Positions 53,256 to 62,369 of a stretch of DNA of 64,000 nucleotides are shown piece by piece. The position numbers and the translations under genes were made by a program. The notes below the pieces were generated by a model. It was not told where the DNA came from, searched no databases, and saw nothing but the letters and a program-made list of their open reading frames with translations. Source of the DNA: Pseudomonas sp. IPO3778 (lineage in GTDB: Bacteria > Pseudomonadota > Gammaproteobacteria > Pseudomonadales > Pseudomonadaceae); the NCBI RefSeq assembly GCF_013386825.1, contig NZ_JACARC010000047.1:1-64000 (forward strand), read 5' to 3'. Numbering within the stretch: the first letter of the stretch is position 1; each line of letters starts with the position of its first letter.

Positions 53256-54151
53256 AGGTTCAACAATAGGTAATGGTCTACGAGCAGGGCGATAAACAGC
53301 GCGAACAGGTACCCGATAGAGTACTTGAAGGTGTTGATCGCCGCGTGCGGCCGACTGCCACGGTACAGCACCCAGGCCCATTGCAGAAAGCGCCCGCCCA
53401 GAACCAGCGCACACACCAGGTACAGCACGCCGCTCATGTGGATGACATAGGGCATCAGGCTGACCGCCAGCAGGGCGAAGGTGTAGAGCAGGATATGCAC
53501 CTTGGTGTAGTGCTCGCCATGGGTCACGGGCAGCATCGGGATGTCGGCCTTGGCGTATTCCTCCTTGCGGTGAATCGCCAGGGCCCAGAAGTGCGGCGGG
53601 GTCCAGGCGAAGATGATCAGCACCAGCAGCAACGGCTCGGCGCTGACGTGGCCGGTGACGGCCACCCAACCCAGCAACGGCGGCGCCGCACCGGCAAGGC
53701 CGCCGATAACGATGTTCTGCGGCGTGGCACGCTTGAGAAAACCGGTGTAGATCACCGCGTAGCCCAACAGCGAGGCCAGGGTCAGCCACGCCGCCAGTGG
53801 ATTGGTAAACGCCAGCAGCAACGCCAGCCCGGCCACTGCCAGCACCATCGCGAACGTCAGCGCGGCCACAGGCGATACACGGCCTTCCGCCAGCGGGCGT
53901 TTATGGGTGCGCGCCATCAGCGCATCGATGCGCCGGTCCACCACATGGTTGACCGCCGCCGCACCACCGGCACACAGGGCGATCCCCAGGTTGCCGAAAA
54001 TCAGCACCGGCCACGGCACCCCGGCGCGGGTGGCGAGGAACATGCCCACCAATGAGGTGATGAGCATCAGCACCACCACTTTTGGCTTGGTCAGCTCCAG
54101 GTAGTCACGCCAGATCGCCTGGCGATGACGCTCGCCGATCAAGGTCGCCAT
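53252..54151 (-). CDS. ctaB: Protoheme IX farnesyltransferase (heme O synthase)
   Basis: A 299-residue UbiA-type prenyltransferase with about nine helices. The prenyl-diphosphate motif VNHVVDRRIDALMARTHKRP is near 64-83. It turns heme b into heme o, the precursor of heme a. The gene overlaps ctaA by 13 bases and the SCO gene by four bases. In PAO1 the equivalent is annotated cyoE-like. Confidence 0.95.
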   Translation of the reverse strand: MATLIGERHRQAIWRDYLELTKPKVVVLMLITSLVGMFLATRAGVPWPVLIFGNLGIALCAGGAAAVNHVVDRRIDALMARTHKRPLAEGRVSPVAALTFAMVLAVAGLALLLAFTNPLAAWLTLASLLGYAVIYTGFLKRATPQNIVIGGLAGAAPPLLGWVAVTGHVSAEPLLLVLIIFAWTPPHFWALAIHRKEEYAKADIPMLPVTHGEHYTKVHILLYTFALLAVSLMPYVIHMSGVLYLVCALVLGGRFLQWAWVLYRGSRPHAAINTFKYSIGYLFALFIALLVDHYLLLNL

Positions 54152-55218
54152 GGCATCTCTCCTTTCAGGGTCATAAGGCCCGACACGTGTTTACGCGGGC
54201 TGAAGCGCCAGCCAAACGGCAGCTGATGCCGCACCCGGACCAGGCTGGTACGGGCGTGATAATTGACCAGCACCAGCGTCAGCAGCAACGCCGCGCCGCC
54301 CGCGTTATGGGCCACCGCCACCGGCAGCGGCAGGTGGAAATACACGTTGCTCAAGCCCAGGCCGATTTGCGCCGCCAGGGCGATCAGCAACAGGCCCGCC
54401 AGGCGGGTCATGCCCACCACCTTGAGTTGCCAGGCCAGGCCCAGCAACACCACGGTGACCAACAGCGCGCCAATCCGATGGGTGAGATGAATCGCCGTGC
54501 GCGCGTCACTGTCCAGTTGGCCGCCGAGGTAGTTGGGGCCGATATGCTGGGTCAGGTGAAAACCATTGGCGAAATCCGCCGCCGGCCACCACTGCCCGTG
54601 ACAGGTCGGCAGGTCGATACAGGCCACCGCCGCGTAGTTGGAACTGACCCATCCACCCAGGGCAATCTGACCGATCACCAGCACCAGCCCGGCCGTGGCC
54701 CAGTACTGCAAACGCCTCGGCACGATCAGCGCCGGCAACACGCCGGACAGGCGCAACGTCAGCAAAAACAGCAGGCTTAACGTCGCAAACCCGCCCAATA
54801 AATGCCCGGTGACCACTTGCGGCCAGAGCTTCAGCGTCACCGTCCACATACCAAACGCCGCCTGGGCAAACACCACCGCCAACAGGAACAACGGCAACTT
54901 CAACGGCTGCCCCGGATGATGCCGATGAGTCCAGGCCCGCGCCGCCAGCAGCACGATCAGCAACCCGAGGGTGCCGGCGAAGTAACGGTGGGTCATCTCG
55001 TTCCAGCCCTTGTCCGCCTCCACCGGCGTGTCCGGGTAATGCAGCTCGGCATGGGCCAGTTGGGCTTCGCTTTTCGGCACGCTGATAAAGCCGTAGCACC
55101 CCGGCCAATCCGGGCAACCGAGGCCCGCATGGGTCAGGCGGGTATAGGCACCCAGCAGCACTACGATCAGGGCCAGCAGGGTGGCAAACAGCGCGAGGCG
55201 AAATCCAGGCTTGGCCAT
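54139..55218 (-). CDS. ctaA: Heme A synthase
   Basis: A 359-residue membrane protein of the CtaA/COX15 family with eight predicted helices. It oxidises heme o to heme a. Histidines lie in NEMTHRYFAGTLG and LTHRIGAL. A cysteine pair is present in LGCPDWPGCYG near 35-43. It overlaps ctaB by 13 bases. Confidence 0.94.
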   Translation of the reverse strand: MAKPGFRLALFATLLALIVVLLGAYTRLTHAGLGCPDWPGCYGFISVPKSEAQLAHAELHYPDTPVEADKGWNEMTHRYFAGTLGLLIVLLAARAWTHRHHPGQPLKLPLFLLAVVFAQAAFGMWTVTLKLWPQVVTGHLLGGFATLSLLFLLTLRLSGVLPALIVPRRLQYWATAGLVLVIGQIALGGWVSSNYAAVACIDLPTCHGQWWPAADFANGFHLTQHIGPNYLGGQLDSDARTAIHLTHRIGALLVTVVLLGLAWQLKVVGMTRLAGLLLIALAAQIGLGLSNVYFHLPLPVAVAHNAGGAALLLTLVLVNYHARTSLVRVRHQLPFGWRFSPRKHVSGLMTLKGEMPWRP

Positions 55219-55228
55219 GACGGTGTCC

Positions 55229-55828
55229 TTATCCGATGTTCGACAGTTTCAGCAGCAGGCGCAGGTCGTTGAGCAGGTCCTTGCCCTTGACCCGGGCGTC
55301 GTAGCGCAGCACCAGGTTGCCGTGGGGGTCGACGATCCACAGCTGGGCATCGCCACTGCCCTGGGCGGCGGCGTCTTTGTTGAAGGTCGAGAGGTCCAGG
55401 GAATAGCGTTGCAGTTGCGGGTATTCGGCCTTGAGCTTGGCGTCGTAGGCGGTGCTCACCGGCTGCGCGCTGGCCAGGGCGTGGCTGGCGCGGGAGGCAT
55501 CACGGCCCAGGCCGATCTGGAGTTGGCGCGCGAGGTACACCAGTTGCTGGCAGTCGGCGGTGCAGGCGGTGGGCGCGGTCACCAGCAGTTGCCAGCGGTC
55601 TTCGTCGGACTGCACGCCAATGTCGGCGCGGGTCTGGCCATTGCCGATCATCTCGCCGTGGTAGCTGCGGCTGTCCGGTACCCAGAACTGCAACTTGTAC
55701 ATGAAGGTGGCGAGCACCATCGGGCCGACCACCATCAGCAGGATCAGGATCAGTTGCCAGCGGCCTTTGCGCCGGTTGGGCGCTGCTGGCGCGTCAGACA
55801 TGTTGAGTGGATTCATGGCCGCTCCCAT
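55229..55828 (-). CDS. Membrane-anchored protein of the oxidase cluster (PA0111-like)
   Basis: A 199-residue protein with one N-terminal membrane helix (about 27-47) and a periplasmic thioredoxin-like segment (CTADCQQLVYLARQLQ) but only one CxxxC-type cysteine pair. Its role is unknown; it may aid copper or heme assembly. The start may be ATG 55828 (AAGGAG 8 bases before) or ATG 55816. It overlaps the SURF1 stop by 35 bases. Confidence 0.82.
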   Translation of the reverse strand: MGAAMNPLNMSDAPAAPNRRKGRWQLILILLMVVGPMVLATFMYKLQFWVPDSRSYHGEMIGNGQTRADIGVQSDEDRWQLLVTAPTACTADCQQLVYLARQLQIGLGRDASRASHALASAQPVSTAYDAKLKAEYPQLQRYSLDLSTFNKDAAAQGSGDAQLWIVDPHGNLVLRYDARVKGKDLLNDLRLLLKLSNIG

Positions 55829-56537
55829 GGCGCTTCTCCTTTTTTGTGTTGTGCCATCCGAGGTAGAGGTAAAGACCGAACAGCGCCACCGCCATGGCGA
55901 ACCACTGCACGGCATAGCCCAGGTGTTTTTCCGGCCCCATGGCGACCACGGGCCAGTTGGTTTCGTAAGTGCCAGGGCCGGCTTCAGCCCGTACTTCATA
56001 GGCGAACCCGCTGCGACCCAGCTCTGCCCACACCGCTTCGGGATGCAGTGCGGTCAGCAATCGCGGCCATTTCGCGCCCGCCGGATCGGCATGCAGCTGG
56101 AAGGTCTCGCCGGGCGCCACATAGACCCAGGCGTCGAGATTCAGCAGTTGATCGGGCGTGGTGAACACCGGCGGTGTGCGCCGGTCCGGCCAGGGCAGCC
56201 AGCCGCGATTGAGCAACAGCCACTGGCCGCTGGCCTGATCATGGAAAGGCTGCAACAGCTCCACGCCGACCTTGCCGTCACGAAAGCGGTTATCCAGCAG
56301 CACGCTGTGCTCGGCATCGAACTGCCCGCGCAAGTGCACACGACGGAACGCCGGATCTTCGGTGGCCTGTAATTGGGTACTGCTCATGGGCTCGGCAGCG
56401 CGGCGCTCGGCATAAGTGTCCAGCAGCGCCTGTTTTTCGTGACCGCGAGACAGCTGCCAGAAGCCGAGAAACACCAGCAACGGCAGCAGCATGAGCACCA
56501 CCAGCGTCGGCGCAATACCGGGGCGAAAGGGTTTCAT
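55794..56537 (-). CDS. SURF1 family oxidase assembly protein
   Basis: A 247-residue protein with membrane helices near both ends (about 12-31 and 213-231). The conserved segments FLGFWQLSRGHEK, NRGWLPW and YAVQWFAMAVALFGLY fit SURF1. It helps insert heme a into subunit I. A long open frame upstream is in opposite-strand sequence. It overlaps the next gene. Confidence 0.93.
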   Translation of the reverse strand: MKPFRPGIAPTLVVLMLLPLLVFLGFWQLSRGHEKQALLDTYAERRAAEPMSSTQLQATEDPAFRRVHLRGQFDAEHSVLLDNRFRDGKVGVELLQPFHDQASGQWLLLNRGWLPWPDRRTPPVFTTPDQLLNLDAWVYVAPGETFQLHADPAGAKWPRLLTALHPEAVWAELGRSGFAYEVRAEAGPGTYETNWPVVAMGPEKHLGYAVQWFAMAVALFGLYLYLGWHNTKKEKRHGSGHESTQHV

Positions 56538-56621
56538 GGCATTGCCGCAAAGGTCGGTGCTGCGCTGGCTATACTGAATCTCATTGCTCGCCCCCTCCAA
56601 AAAAGAGCCCCGGAGCCCACC

Positions 56622-56825
56622 ATGCTCAAAGCAGCCATTGCCCTGATGCTGATCGCTACCGTCGTGAGCCTGTTCAGTGGCTTGTTCTTCCTGGTCAAGG
56701 ACGAGGGCAACTCCAACCGCCTCGTCACTGCCTTGACCGTGCGTGTGGTGCTGGCCGTGATCACCCTGGGGTTGATCACCTGGGGGTTCTTCAGCGGCCA
56801 GTTGGTGTCTCATGCGCCCTGGTGA
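56622..56825 (+). CDS. Twin transmembrane protein (DUF2909)
   Basis: A 67-residue protein with two membrane helices (about 4-24 and 39-60). GGAG lies 6 bases upstream of ATG 56622. It is on the opposite strand inside the oxidase operon, with its stop 6 bases from the CoxIII stop. In PAO1 a similar small protein stands here. The function is unknown. Confidence 0.85.
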   Translation: MLKAAIALMLIATVVSLFSGLFFLVKDEGNSNRLVTALTVRVVLAVITLGLITWGFFSGQLVSHAPW

Positions 56826-56831
56826 AACACC

Positions 56832-57719
56832 TCAAAGCACGTAAACGAAGAAAAACAGCCCGATCCACACCACATCCACAAAGTGCCAATACCAACTGGC
56901 CGCTTCGAAGCCGAACTGGTGTTCTTCGTTGAAATGCCCCTTCAGGATGCGCATCAGCATCACAAACAAAATGATCGTACCGATGGTCACGTGGGCACCG
57001 TGGAAGCCGGTGAGCATGAAGAAGGTCGCGCCGTACACGCCGGAACCGAGGGTCAGGCCCAGCTCTTTATAAGCATGGATGTATTCCTCGGCCTGGAAGC
57101 CGAGAAACGCCCAACCCAGCAACACGGTGATCGCCAGCCAGATCTTCAGCGCACCGCGATGGCCTTTGCGCAAGGCATGGTGGGCGATGGTGATGGTCAC
57201 GCTGGAGCTGACCAGCAGGATCGTGTTGATCAGCGGCAGGCCCCACGGGCTGATGGTGCCCTTGGGCGCGGGGAACAGTTTCGGGTCAGGATTGTTCAGC
57301 AGCGGCCAGGCAAATTCAAAGTTCGGCCACAGCATGTGGGCAACGCCTTTTGAGCCTTCGCCCGCCAGCCACGGCGCCGACATATGCCGCACATAAAACA
57401 GCGCGCCGAAGAAGGCGATGAAGAACATCACCTCGGAGAAGATGAACCAGGTCATGCCCCAGCGAAAGGAACGGTCCATCTGCGAACTGTACAAACCGGC
57501 GCGGCTTTCCTTGATCACCGCGCCGAACCAGCCAAACATCATGTAGGCCAGCAGCAGGCCGCCGACGAAAAAGATCAGCGGGCCGTGGGATTCCGGGCGT
57601 GCCGCCTTCAGGTCGTTGAACCAGGTAGCCAGTCCGAACACCGTAATCAGCATGCCCAACGTGGCAATTATGGGCCATTTGCTTTGCGCTGGTACGTAGT
57701 ACGTATCATGAGTCGACAT
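56832..57719 (-). CDS. coxC: Cytochrome c oxidase subunit III
   Basis: A 295-residue membrane protein with about seven helices. Characteristic segments include FGFEAASWYWHFVDVVWIGLF-type sequence at the C-terminus (HFVDVVWI) and TGFHGAHVTIGT. AGGAG is 9 bases before ATG. It is the third main subunit of the aa3 oxidase. Confidence 0.96.
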   Translation of the reverse strand: MSTHDTYYVPAQSKWPIIATLGMLITVFGLATWFNDLKAARPESHGPLIFFVGGLLLAYMMFGWFGAVIKESRAGLYSSQMDRSFRWGMTWFIFSEVMFFIAFFGALFYVRHMSAPWLAGEGSKGVAHMLWPNFEFAWPLLNNPDPKLFPAPKGTISPWGLPLINTILLVSSSVTITIAHHALRKGHRGALKIWLAITVLLGWAFLGFQAEEYIHAYKELGLTLGSGVYGATFFMLTGFHGAHVTIGTIILFVMLMRILKGHFNEEHQFGFEAASWYWHFVDVVWIGLFFFVYVL

Positions 57720-57754
57720 GTATTCGTTCTCCTAATCGAGCCCGCAAGCAACGC

Positions 57755-58306
57755 CTAGCCGCCTGTATGGACAGCCACGGGCGGTTGGCGCGCGGTGATA
57801 TCGAACAGCGTGTACGCCAGGGTCAAATGCTTCACATCCTTAGGCATGGCGCGATCGACAATAAAGCGCACCGGCATCTCTATGCGCTGACCTGGCTGTA
57901 GCACTTGCTGGGTGAAGCAAAAACACTCGGTCTTGTGGAAATACATCGCCGCCTCGGCGGGCGAAATGCTCGGCACCGCCTGGGCCGTCATCGGCTTGTC
58001 AGTGGGGTTGTAGGCCACAAACAGCATCTCGGTGACCGCGCCGGGATTGACCACCACCTCGTCAGCCTTGGAGTGGAACTCCCAGACCATGTCGATGGCG
58101 TTGGTGGACAGGAATTGCACCCGCACCTGGCGCGTCGGGTCCACCACCTGCTCGCCTTCGTACTGCCCGGCGGTCTTGCCGTTGATGCCGAACGCCTTGC
58201 ACATCACGTCGTAGATCGGCACCAGGGCAAAGCCGAAGGCGAACATCGCCACCACCAGGATCAGCAGCCGCGTGACCAGGCGCTTGATAGGCACGGACTC
58301 AAGCAT
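57755..58306 (-). CDS. ctaG: Cytochrome c oxidase assembly protein CtaG (Cox11)
   Basis: A 183-residue protein with one N-terminal helix (about 9-31) and a copper-binding CFCF motif (ECFCFTQQ) in a periplasmic domain. It delivers copper to CuB of subunit I. ATG 58306 is the family start. It lies between coxC and the REP element that separates it from coxA. Confidence 0.94.
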   Translation of the reverse strand: MLESVPIKRLVTRLLILVVAMFAFGFALVPIYDVMCKAFGINGKTAGQYEGEQVVDPTRQVRVQFLSTNAIDMVWEFHSKADEVVVNPGAVTEMLFVAYNPTDKPMTAQAVPSISPAEAAMYFHKTECFCFTQQVLQPGQRIEMPVRFIVDRAMPKDVKHLTLAYTLFDITARQPPVAVHTGG

Positions 58307-58345
58307 GGCGGCCACCTGCGAATGAATGTTCTGTGAATGGCTTTT

Positions 58346-58435
58346 CTGTGGGAGCTGGCTTGCCTGCGATGCTGGCAACTCGGTCTTTCAGGTACACCGA
58401 GGTGATGCCATCGCAGGCAAGCCAGTTCCCACAGG
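58346..58435. repeat. REPIN/BIME, class B, inside the oxidase operon
   Basis: Inverted arms TGTGGGAGCTGGCTTGCCTG and CAGGCAAGCCAGTTCCCACA (one changed base) enclose a loop of about 50 bases. It fills most of the 141-base gap between coxA and ctaG. Confidence 0.88.
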
Positions 58436-58447
58436 ATAGGGAGGTGT

Positions 58448-60037
58448 TCATTTGACCTCCGGCGGCGTGGTGAAGGTGTGGTACGGCGCGGGCGAAGGAA
58501 TGCTCCATTCCAGCCCTTCGGCACCATCCCACGGCTTGGCCGGCGCCGGCGGCCCGCCACGGATGCACTTGATGACGATGAACAGGAAGAAGATCTGCGT
58601 GGCACCAAAGGTGAAGGCACCGATGGAGGAGACCATGTTGAAGTCGGCGAACTGCAGGTTGTAGTCCGGCACCCGACGCGGCATGCCGGCCAGTCCCACG
58701 AAGTGCATCGGGAAGAACGCCATGTTCATCCCCACGAACGACAGCCAGAAGTGCAGCTTGCCCAGGGTTTCGTCGTACATGTGGCCGGTCCATTTCGGCA
58801 GCCAGTAGTAGGCCGAGGCGAAGATCCCGAAGATCGCGCCGGGCACCAGTACGTAATGGAAGTGCGCCACCACAAAGTAGGTGTCGTGGTACTGGAAGTC
58901 CGCCGGGGCGATGGCCAGCATCAACCCGGAGAACCCGCCAATGGTGAACAAAATCACGAAGGCCACGGCGAACAGCATCGGCGTCTCGAAGGTCAGCGAG
59001 CCTTGCCACATGGTGCTGACCCAGTTGAACACCTTCACCCCCGTCGGCACCGCGATCAGCAGCGTGGCGTACATGAAGAACAGCTCGCCCACCAGCGGGA
59101 TGCCCACCACAAACATGTGGTGCGCCCACACGATGAACGACAGGAACGCGATGCTGGCCGTGGCGTACACCATCGACGTGTAGCCGAACAACGGCTTGCG
59201 CGAAAAGGTCGGGATGATCGAACTGACGGCGCCGAAGGCCGGCAGGATCATGATGTACACCTCGGGGTGCCCGAAGAACCAGAACACATGCTGGAACAAC
59301 ACCGGGTCACCGCCACCGGCAGCACTGAAGAAGCTGGTGCCGAAGTGGATGTCCATCAGCATCATGGTCACGCAGCCCGCCAGCACCGGCATCACCGCGA
59401 TCAGCAGGAACGCGGTGATCAGCCAGGTCCAGACGAACAGCGGCATTTTCATCAGGGTCATGCCGGGGGCGCGCAGGTTGAGGATGGTGGCGATGACGTT
59501 GATCGCGCCCATGATCGAACTGATGCCCATCAGGTGGATGGCAAAAATGAAGAACGTCACGCTTTCCGGCGCGTAGGTGGTGGAGAGCGGGGCGTAGAAG
59601 GTCCAGCCGAAGTTCGGCCCGCCGCCGGGCATGAACAGGGTGGACACCAGCATCAGGAACGCCGCCGGCAACAGCCAGAAGCTGAAGTTGTTCATGCGCG
59701 GCAGGGCCATGTCGGGCGCGCCGATCATCAACGGGATCATCCAGTTGGCAAGGCCGACAAACGCCGGCATCACCGCGCCGAACACCATCACCAGGCCGTG
59801 CATGGTGGTCATCTGGTTGAAGAACGCCGGCTCCACGATCTGCAAGCCGGGCTGGAACAGCTCGGCGCGGATCACCATGGCGAACGAGCCGCCGAGCAGG
59901 AACATGCAGAAGCTGAACCACAGGTACATCGTCCCGATGTCTTTGTGGTTGGTGGTCAGTACCCAGCGCATCAGGCCCTTGGCGGGGCCGTGAGCGTGGT
60001 CACCGGCATGACCGTGGTCATCGATCACAGCGCTCAT
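58448..60037 (-). CDS. coxA: Cytochrome c oxidase subunit I
   Basis: A 529-residue heme-copper oxidase subunit with about 12 helices. Heme a and CuB histidines are in TMHGLVMVF, WFFGHPEVYIMILPAFG, VWAHHMFVVG and AHFHYVLV. CAGGAG is 8-13 bases before ATG. It holds the oxygen-reducing site of the aa3 oxidase. Confidence 0.97.
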   Translation of the reverse strand: MSAVIDDHGHAGDHAHGPAKGLMRWVLTTNHKDIGTMYLWFSFCMFLLGGSFAMVIRAELFQPGLQIVEPAFFNQMTTMHGLVMVFGAVMPAFVGLANWMIPLMIGAPDMALPRMNNFSFWLLPAAFLMLVSTLFMPGGGPNFGWTFYAPLSTTYAPESVTFFIFAIHLMGISSIMGAINVIATILNLRAPGMTLMKMPLFVWTWLITAFLLIAVMPVLAGCVTMMLMDIHFGTSFFSAAGGGDPVLFQHVFWFFGHPEVYIMILPAFGAVSSIIPTFSRKPLFGYTSMVYATASIAFLSFIVWAHHMFVVGIPLVGELFFMYATLLIAVPTGVKVFNWVSTMWQGSLTFETPMLFAVAFVILFTIGGFSGLMLAIAPADFQYHDTYFVVAHFHYVLVPGAIFGIFASAYYWLPKWTGHMYDETLGKLHFWLSFVGMNMAFFPMHFVGLAGMPRRVPDYNLQFADFNMVSSIGAFTFGATQIFFLFIVIKCIRGGPPAPAKPWDGAEGLEWSIPSPAPYHTFTTPPEVK

Positions 60038-60095
60038 GGCCTTTCTCCTGCAAACGAGTGGGCGGGACGGTTCGGTGAATACGCAATGAAGGCAG

Positions 60096-61223
60096 TCATT
60101 TGCTTTCCGCCTGTTTCAGAGCCAGCACGTCTTTAGGGGTGACCATGTCGCCTTTGTTGTTGCCCCAGGCGTTACGTTCGTAGGTCACGACCGCCGCGAT
60201 ATCGACTTCCGACAGCTGTTTGCCGAACGCCGCCATGGCGGTGCCGGGCTTGCCGAAGTACACGCGGTGCAGGTGGTCTTCCTTGGGGCCCGTGGCAATC
60301 GGCGAGCCTTTGAGCGCCGGGAACATCGGCGGCAGGCCCTGGCCTTCGGCCTGGTGACAGGCGACGCAGGTGGTGTGGTAAATCTTGTCGCCACGGGCCA
60401 CCAGCTCGTCCAGGGTCCATTCCTTGGAGGTCAGCTCCTTGAGCTTGGCCGCCTCTTCCTTGCGCTCGCCGAGCCAGGTGTCGTAGTCGGCCTTGGATTT
60501 GACCTCTACCACGATCGGCATAAAGCCGTGGTCCTTGCCACACAGTTCGGCGCACTGGCCGCGGTAGATGCCGGGCTTCTCGACCCGGGCCCAGGCCTCG
60601 TTGACGAAGCCGGGAATCGCATCACGCTTGACCGCAAACGCCGGCACCCACCAGGAGTGGATCACGTCGGCGGCGGTCACCAGGAAACGCACCTTGGCGC
60701 CCACCGGCAACACCAGCGGCTGGTCGACTTCCAACAGGTAATGCTCGCCTTTGACGGCCTGGTTATGGATCTGCTCGGCGGGCGTGGCCAGGTTGCTGAA
60801 GAACTCGACGTCCTGGCCCAGGTATTTGTAGTGCCACTTCCACTGATAGCCGGTGACCTGGATATCAATATCCGACTCGGTGCTGTCGTAGATGTTGATC
60901 AGCGTCTTGGTGGCCGGAATGGCCATCGCCACCAGGATCAGCAAGGGCACCACGGTCCAGAGAATCTCCACCGTCGTACTCTCGTGAAACTTGGCTGCCA
61001 CCTGGCCCGTGGAGCGCCGGTGAACGATCATCGACCAGAACATCGCGCCAAACACGACAATGCCGATCGCCACACAGATCCAGAAAATGGTCATGTGCAG
61101 GTCAAACACGGCGTGACTGACTTCAGTGGCCCCTGGCGCCATATTCGTTGTCCAGGCGGCGTGCGCCTGGCCGAATACTGACCACAACAGTAGGCCCATC
61201 CAAACATGTGGATGTCGCGTCAT
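60096..61223 (-). CDS. coxB: Cytochrome c oxidase subunit II with fused cytochrome c domain
   Basis: A 375-residue protein. It has a signal peptide (about 1-22), two helices (about 43-63 and 85-107), the CuA domain with His189, Cys224, Cys228, His232 and Met235, and a C-terminal class I cytochrome c domain with CVACH at 286-290. This is the caa3 form, in which the heme domain takes electrons directly from cytochrome c. First gene of the oxidase operon. Confidence 0.96.
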   Translation of the reverse strand: MTRHPHVWMGLLLWSVFGQAHAAWTTNMAPGATEVSHAVFDLHMTIFWICVAIGIVVFGAMFWSMIVHRRSTGQVAAKFHESTTVEILWTVVPLLILVAMAIPATKTLINIYDSTESDIDIQVTGYQWKWHYKYLGQDVEFFSNLATPAEQIHNQAVKGEHYLLEVDQPLVLPVGAKVRFLVTAADVIHSWWVPAFAVKRDAIPGFVNEAWARVEKPGIYRGQCAELCGKDHGFMPIVVEVKSKADYDTWLGERKEEAAKLKELTSKEWTLDELVARGDKIYHTTCVACHQAEGQGLPPMFPALKGSPIATGPKEDHLHRVYFGKPGTAMAAFGKQLSEVDIAAVVTYERNAWGNNKGDMVTPKDVLALKQAESK

Positions 61224-61592
61224 TGCGGGTTCCCCTTATCGTTCTTGTTATCCCGCCGGTTTGCACCTGCGGCCAAGGGAGCGGCTTCCATACTGCTTAC
61301 AACCGCTAAGCCTTGCCTGCTCATGCAGTCGGGCGTCATCAGCTAATTGCGTACAAAACCGAGTATAGACAGCGACCGCCACCCCGCAATGTGATCGGGC
61401 AAATGAACGAAAATGGACGAACCGACCACACAGACAGGACCGGTGGCGCGAGTTATCCGACGAACGATGGCGATTTGATATAACAGCAGTGCATAACCAT
61501 GAAATAATTATGACAAATGCGTCTTAGGCGCTCGTATAAACGAGCTACCTTATGCTCTCCCTATTTCCTACGCCTGCATCACTGGAGCTTTC
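61224..61592. promoter_or_regulatory. Divergent region between coxB and the unknown gene at 61593
   Basis: No gene is seen in this 369-base region, which probably holds both promoters. A perfect 6-bp palindrome with loop, GCTCGTATAAACGAGC (61530-61545), lies 48 bases before the 61593 ATG and overlaps a possible -10 (TATAAA). I see no clear sigma-factor match. Confidence 0.45.
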
Positions 61593-62240
61593 ATGAACAC
61601 CGCCGCATTGCGCGAGCAGATTTCCCGTGCCCATCAACACGAATCCAGCACCGGCCAGCTTGCTCAGCAGCTGGAAGTCCAGTTACCGCACCTGCACCCG
61701 GCGATTTCCCTGCCTGACGTTGATGCAAAGGGCGTAATGACGCGCTTTGTCAGTGCCTACATCGATCAGGTGCCGGACTTGCTGGACGCGGCCAACGACG
61801 TTGCCCGCGAGGCCGGTATTGAAAGCCAGATCAAACCGGTGCTGAAAATCGCCGAGCATTTCTTCCTGCAACCGCCCGCGATCCTGGCCGGGCATGAAGG
61901 CCTGGACGGTTTGCTGGACGAGGCTTACCTGGCGCACCGCCTGGTGGAAGAGGTCAACGACCTGTACATCAAGCACTTCGGCCAGCCGTTGATTCCGCTG
62001 GATACCACGGTGGCGAACGTGATTGCCCACCAGTTGATCGGCGAGACCTTTGCCAATCAGCTGGACGAAGCCGTGCACCACGCAGTGGATGAGATGCTCA
62101 ACGAAGAGAGCTTTGCCCTTGAGTCGGTCGAAGCATACCGCGACAAGCTCAAGAGCCCGGACACGGAAGCCGCGTGGAAACGCTGGCCGTGCCTGTCGCG
62201 GCAGTTGGGAGTGGGGCTTGAGCTGGATCAGCCGGCCTGA
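61593..62240 (+). CDS. Conserved protein of unknown function (PA0104-like)
   Basis: A 215-residue soluble protein, mostly helical (for example MTRFVSAYIDQVPDLLDAAND and EHFFLQPPAILAGHEGLDGLLDEAYL). I do not recognise a domain. GGAG is 8 bases before ATG 61593. It is divergent from the oxidase operon and followed by a REPIN. Confidence 0.75.
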   Translation: MNTAALREQISRAHQHESSTGQLAQQLEVQLPHLHPAISLPDVDAKGVMTRFVSAYIDQVPDLLDAANDVAREAGIESQIKPVLKIAEHFFLQPPAILAGHEGLDGLLDEAYLAHRLVEEVNDLYIKHFGQPLIPLDTTVANVIAHQLIGETFANQLDEAVHHAVDEMLNEESFALESVEAYRDKLKSPDTEAAWKRWPCLSRQLGVGLELDQPA

Positions 62241-62264
62241 CTTGCATCGCTGACGCCGATCCAC

Positions 62265-62365
62265 TGTCGGAGCGAGCTTGCTCGCGAAGAACGTCAACGA
62301 TAACGCGGGCATTCTGAATGTACGCGGCGTGCTGAAGTTTTTCGCGAGCAAGCTCGCTCCGACAG
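62265..62365. repeat. REPIN/BIME, class A
   Basis: Inverted class A arms (GTCGGAGCGAGCTTGCTCGC) enclose about 55 bases that begin with AACGTCAACGATAACGCGGG, close to the inner sequence of the elements at 15627 and 23683. The arms end in CGGAG rather than TAGGAG, a matched variant on both sides. Confidence 0.9.
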
Positions 62366-62369
62366 AAGG

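Noticed and set aside
53256..53789. Upstream open frame continuous with the SCO gene
   Set aside because: It is ctaB read in another frame; the SCO gene starts at the ATGA overlap.
58478..60136. 552-codon plus-strand frame over coxA
   Set aside because: His- and Arg-rich composition typical of antisense shadows; coxA on the other strand is certain.
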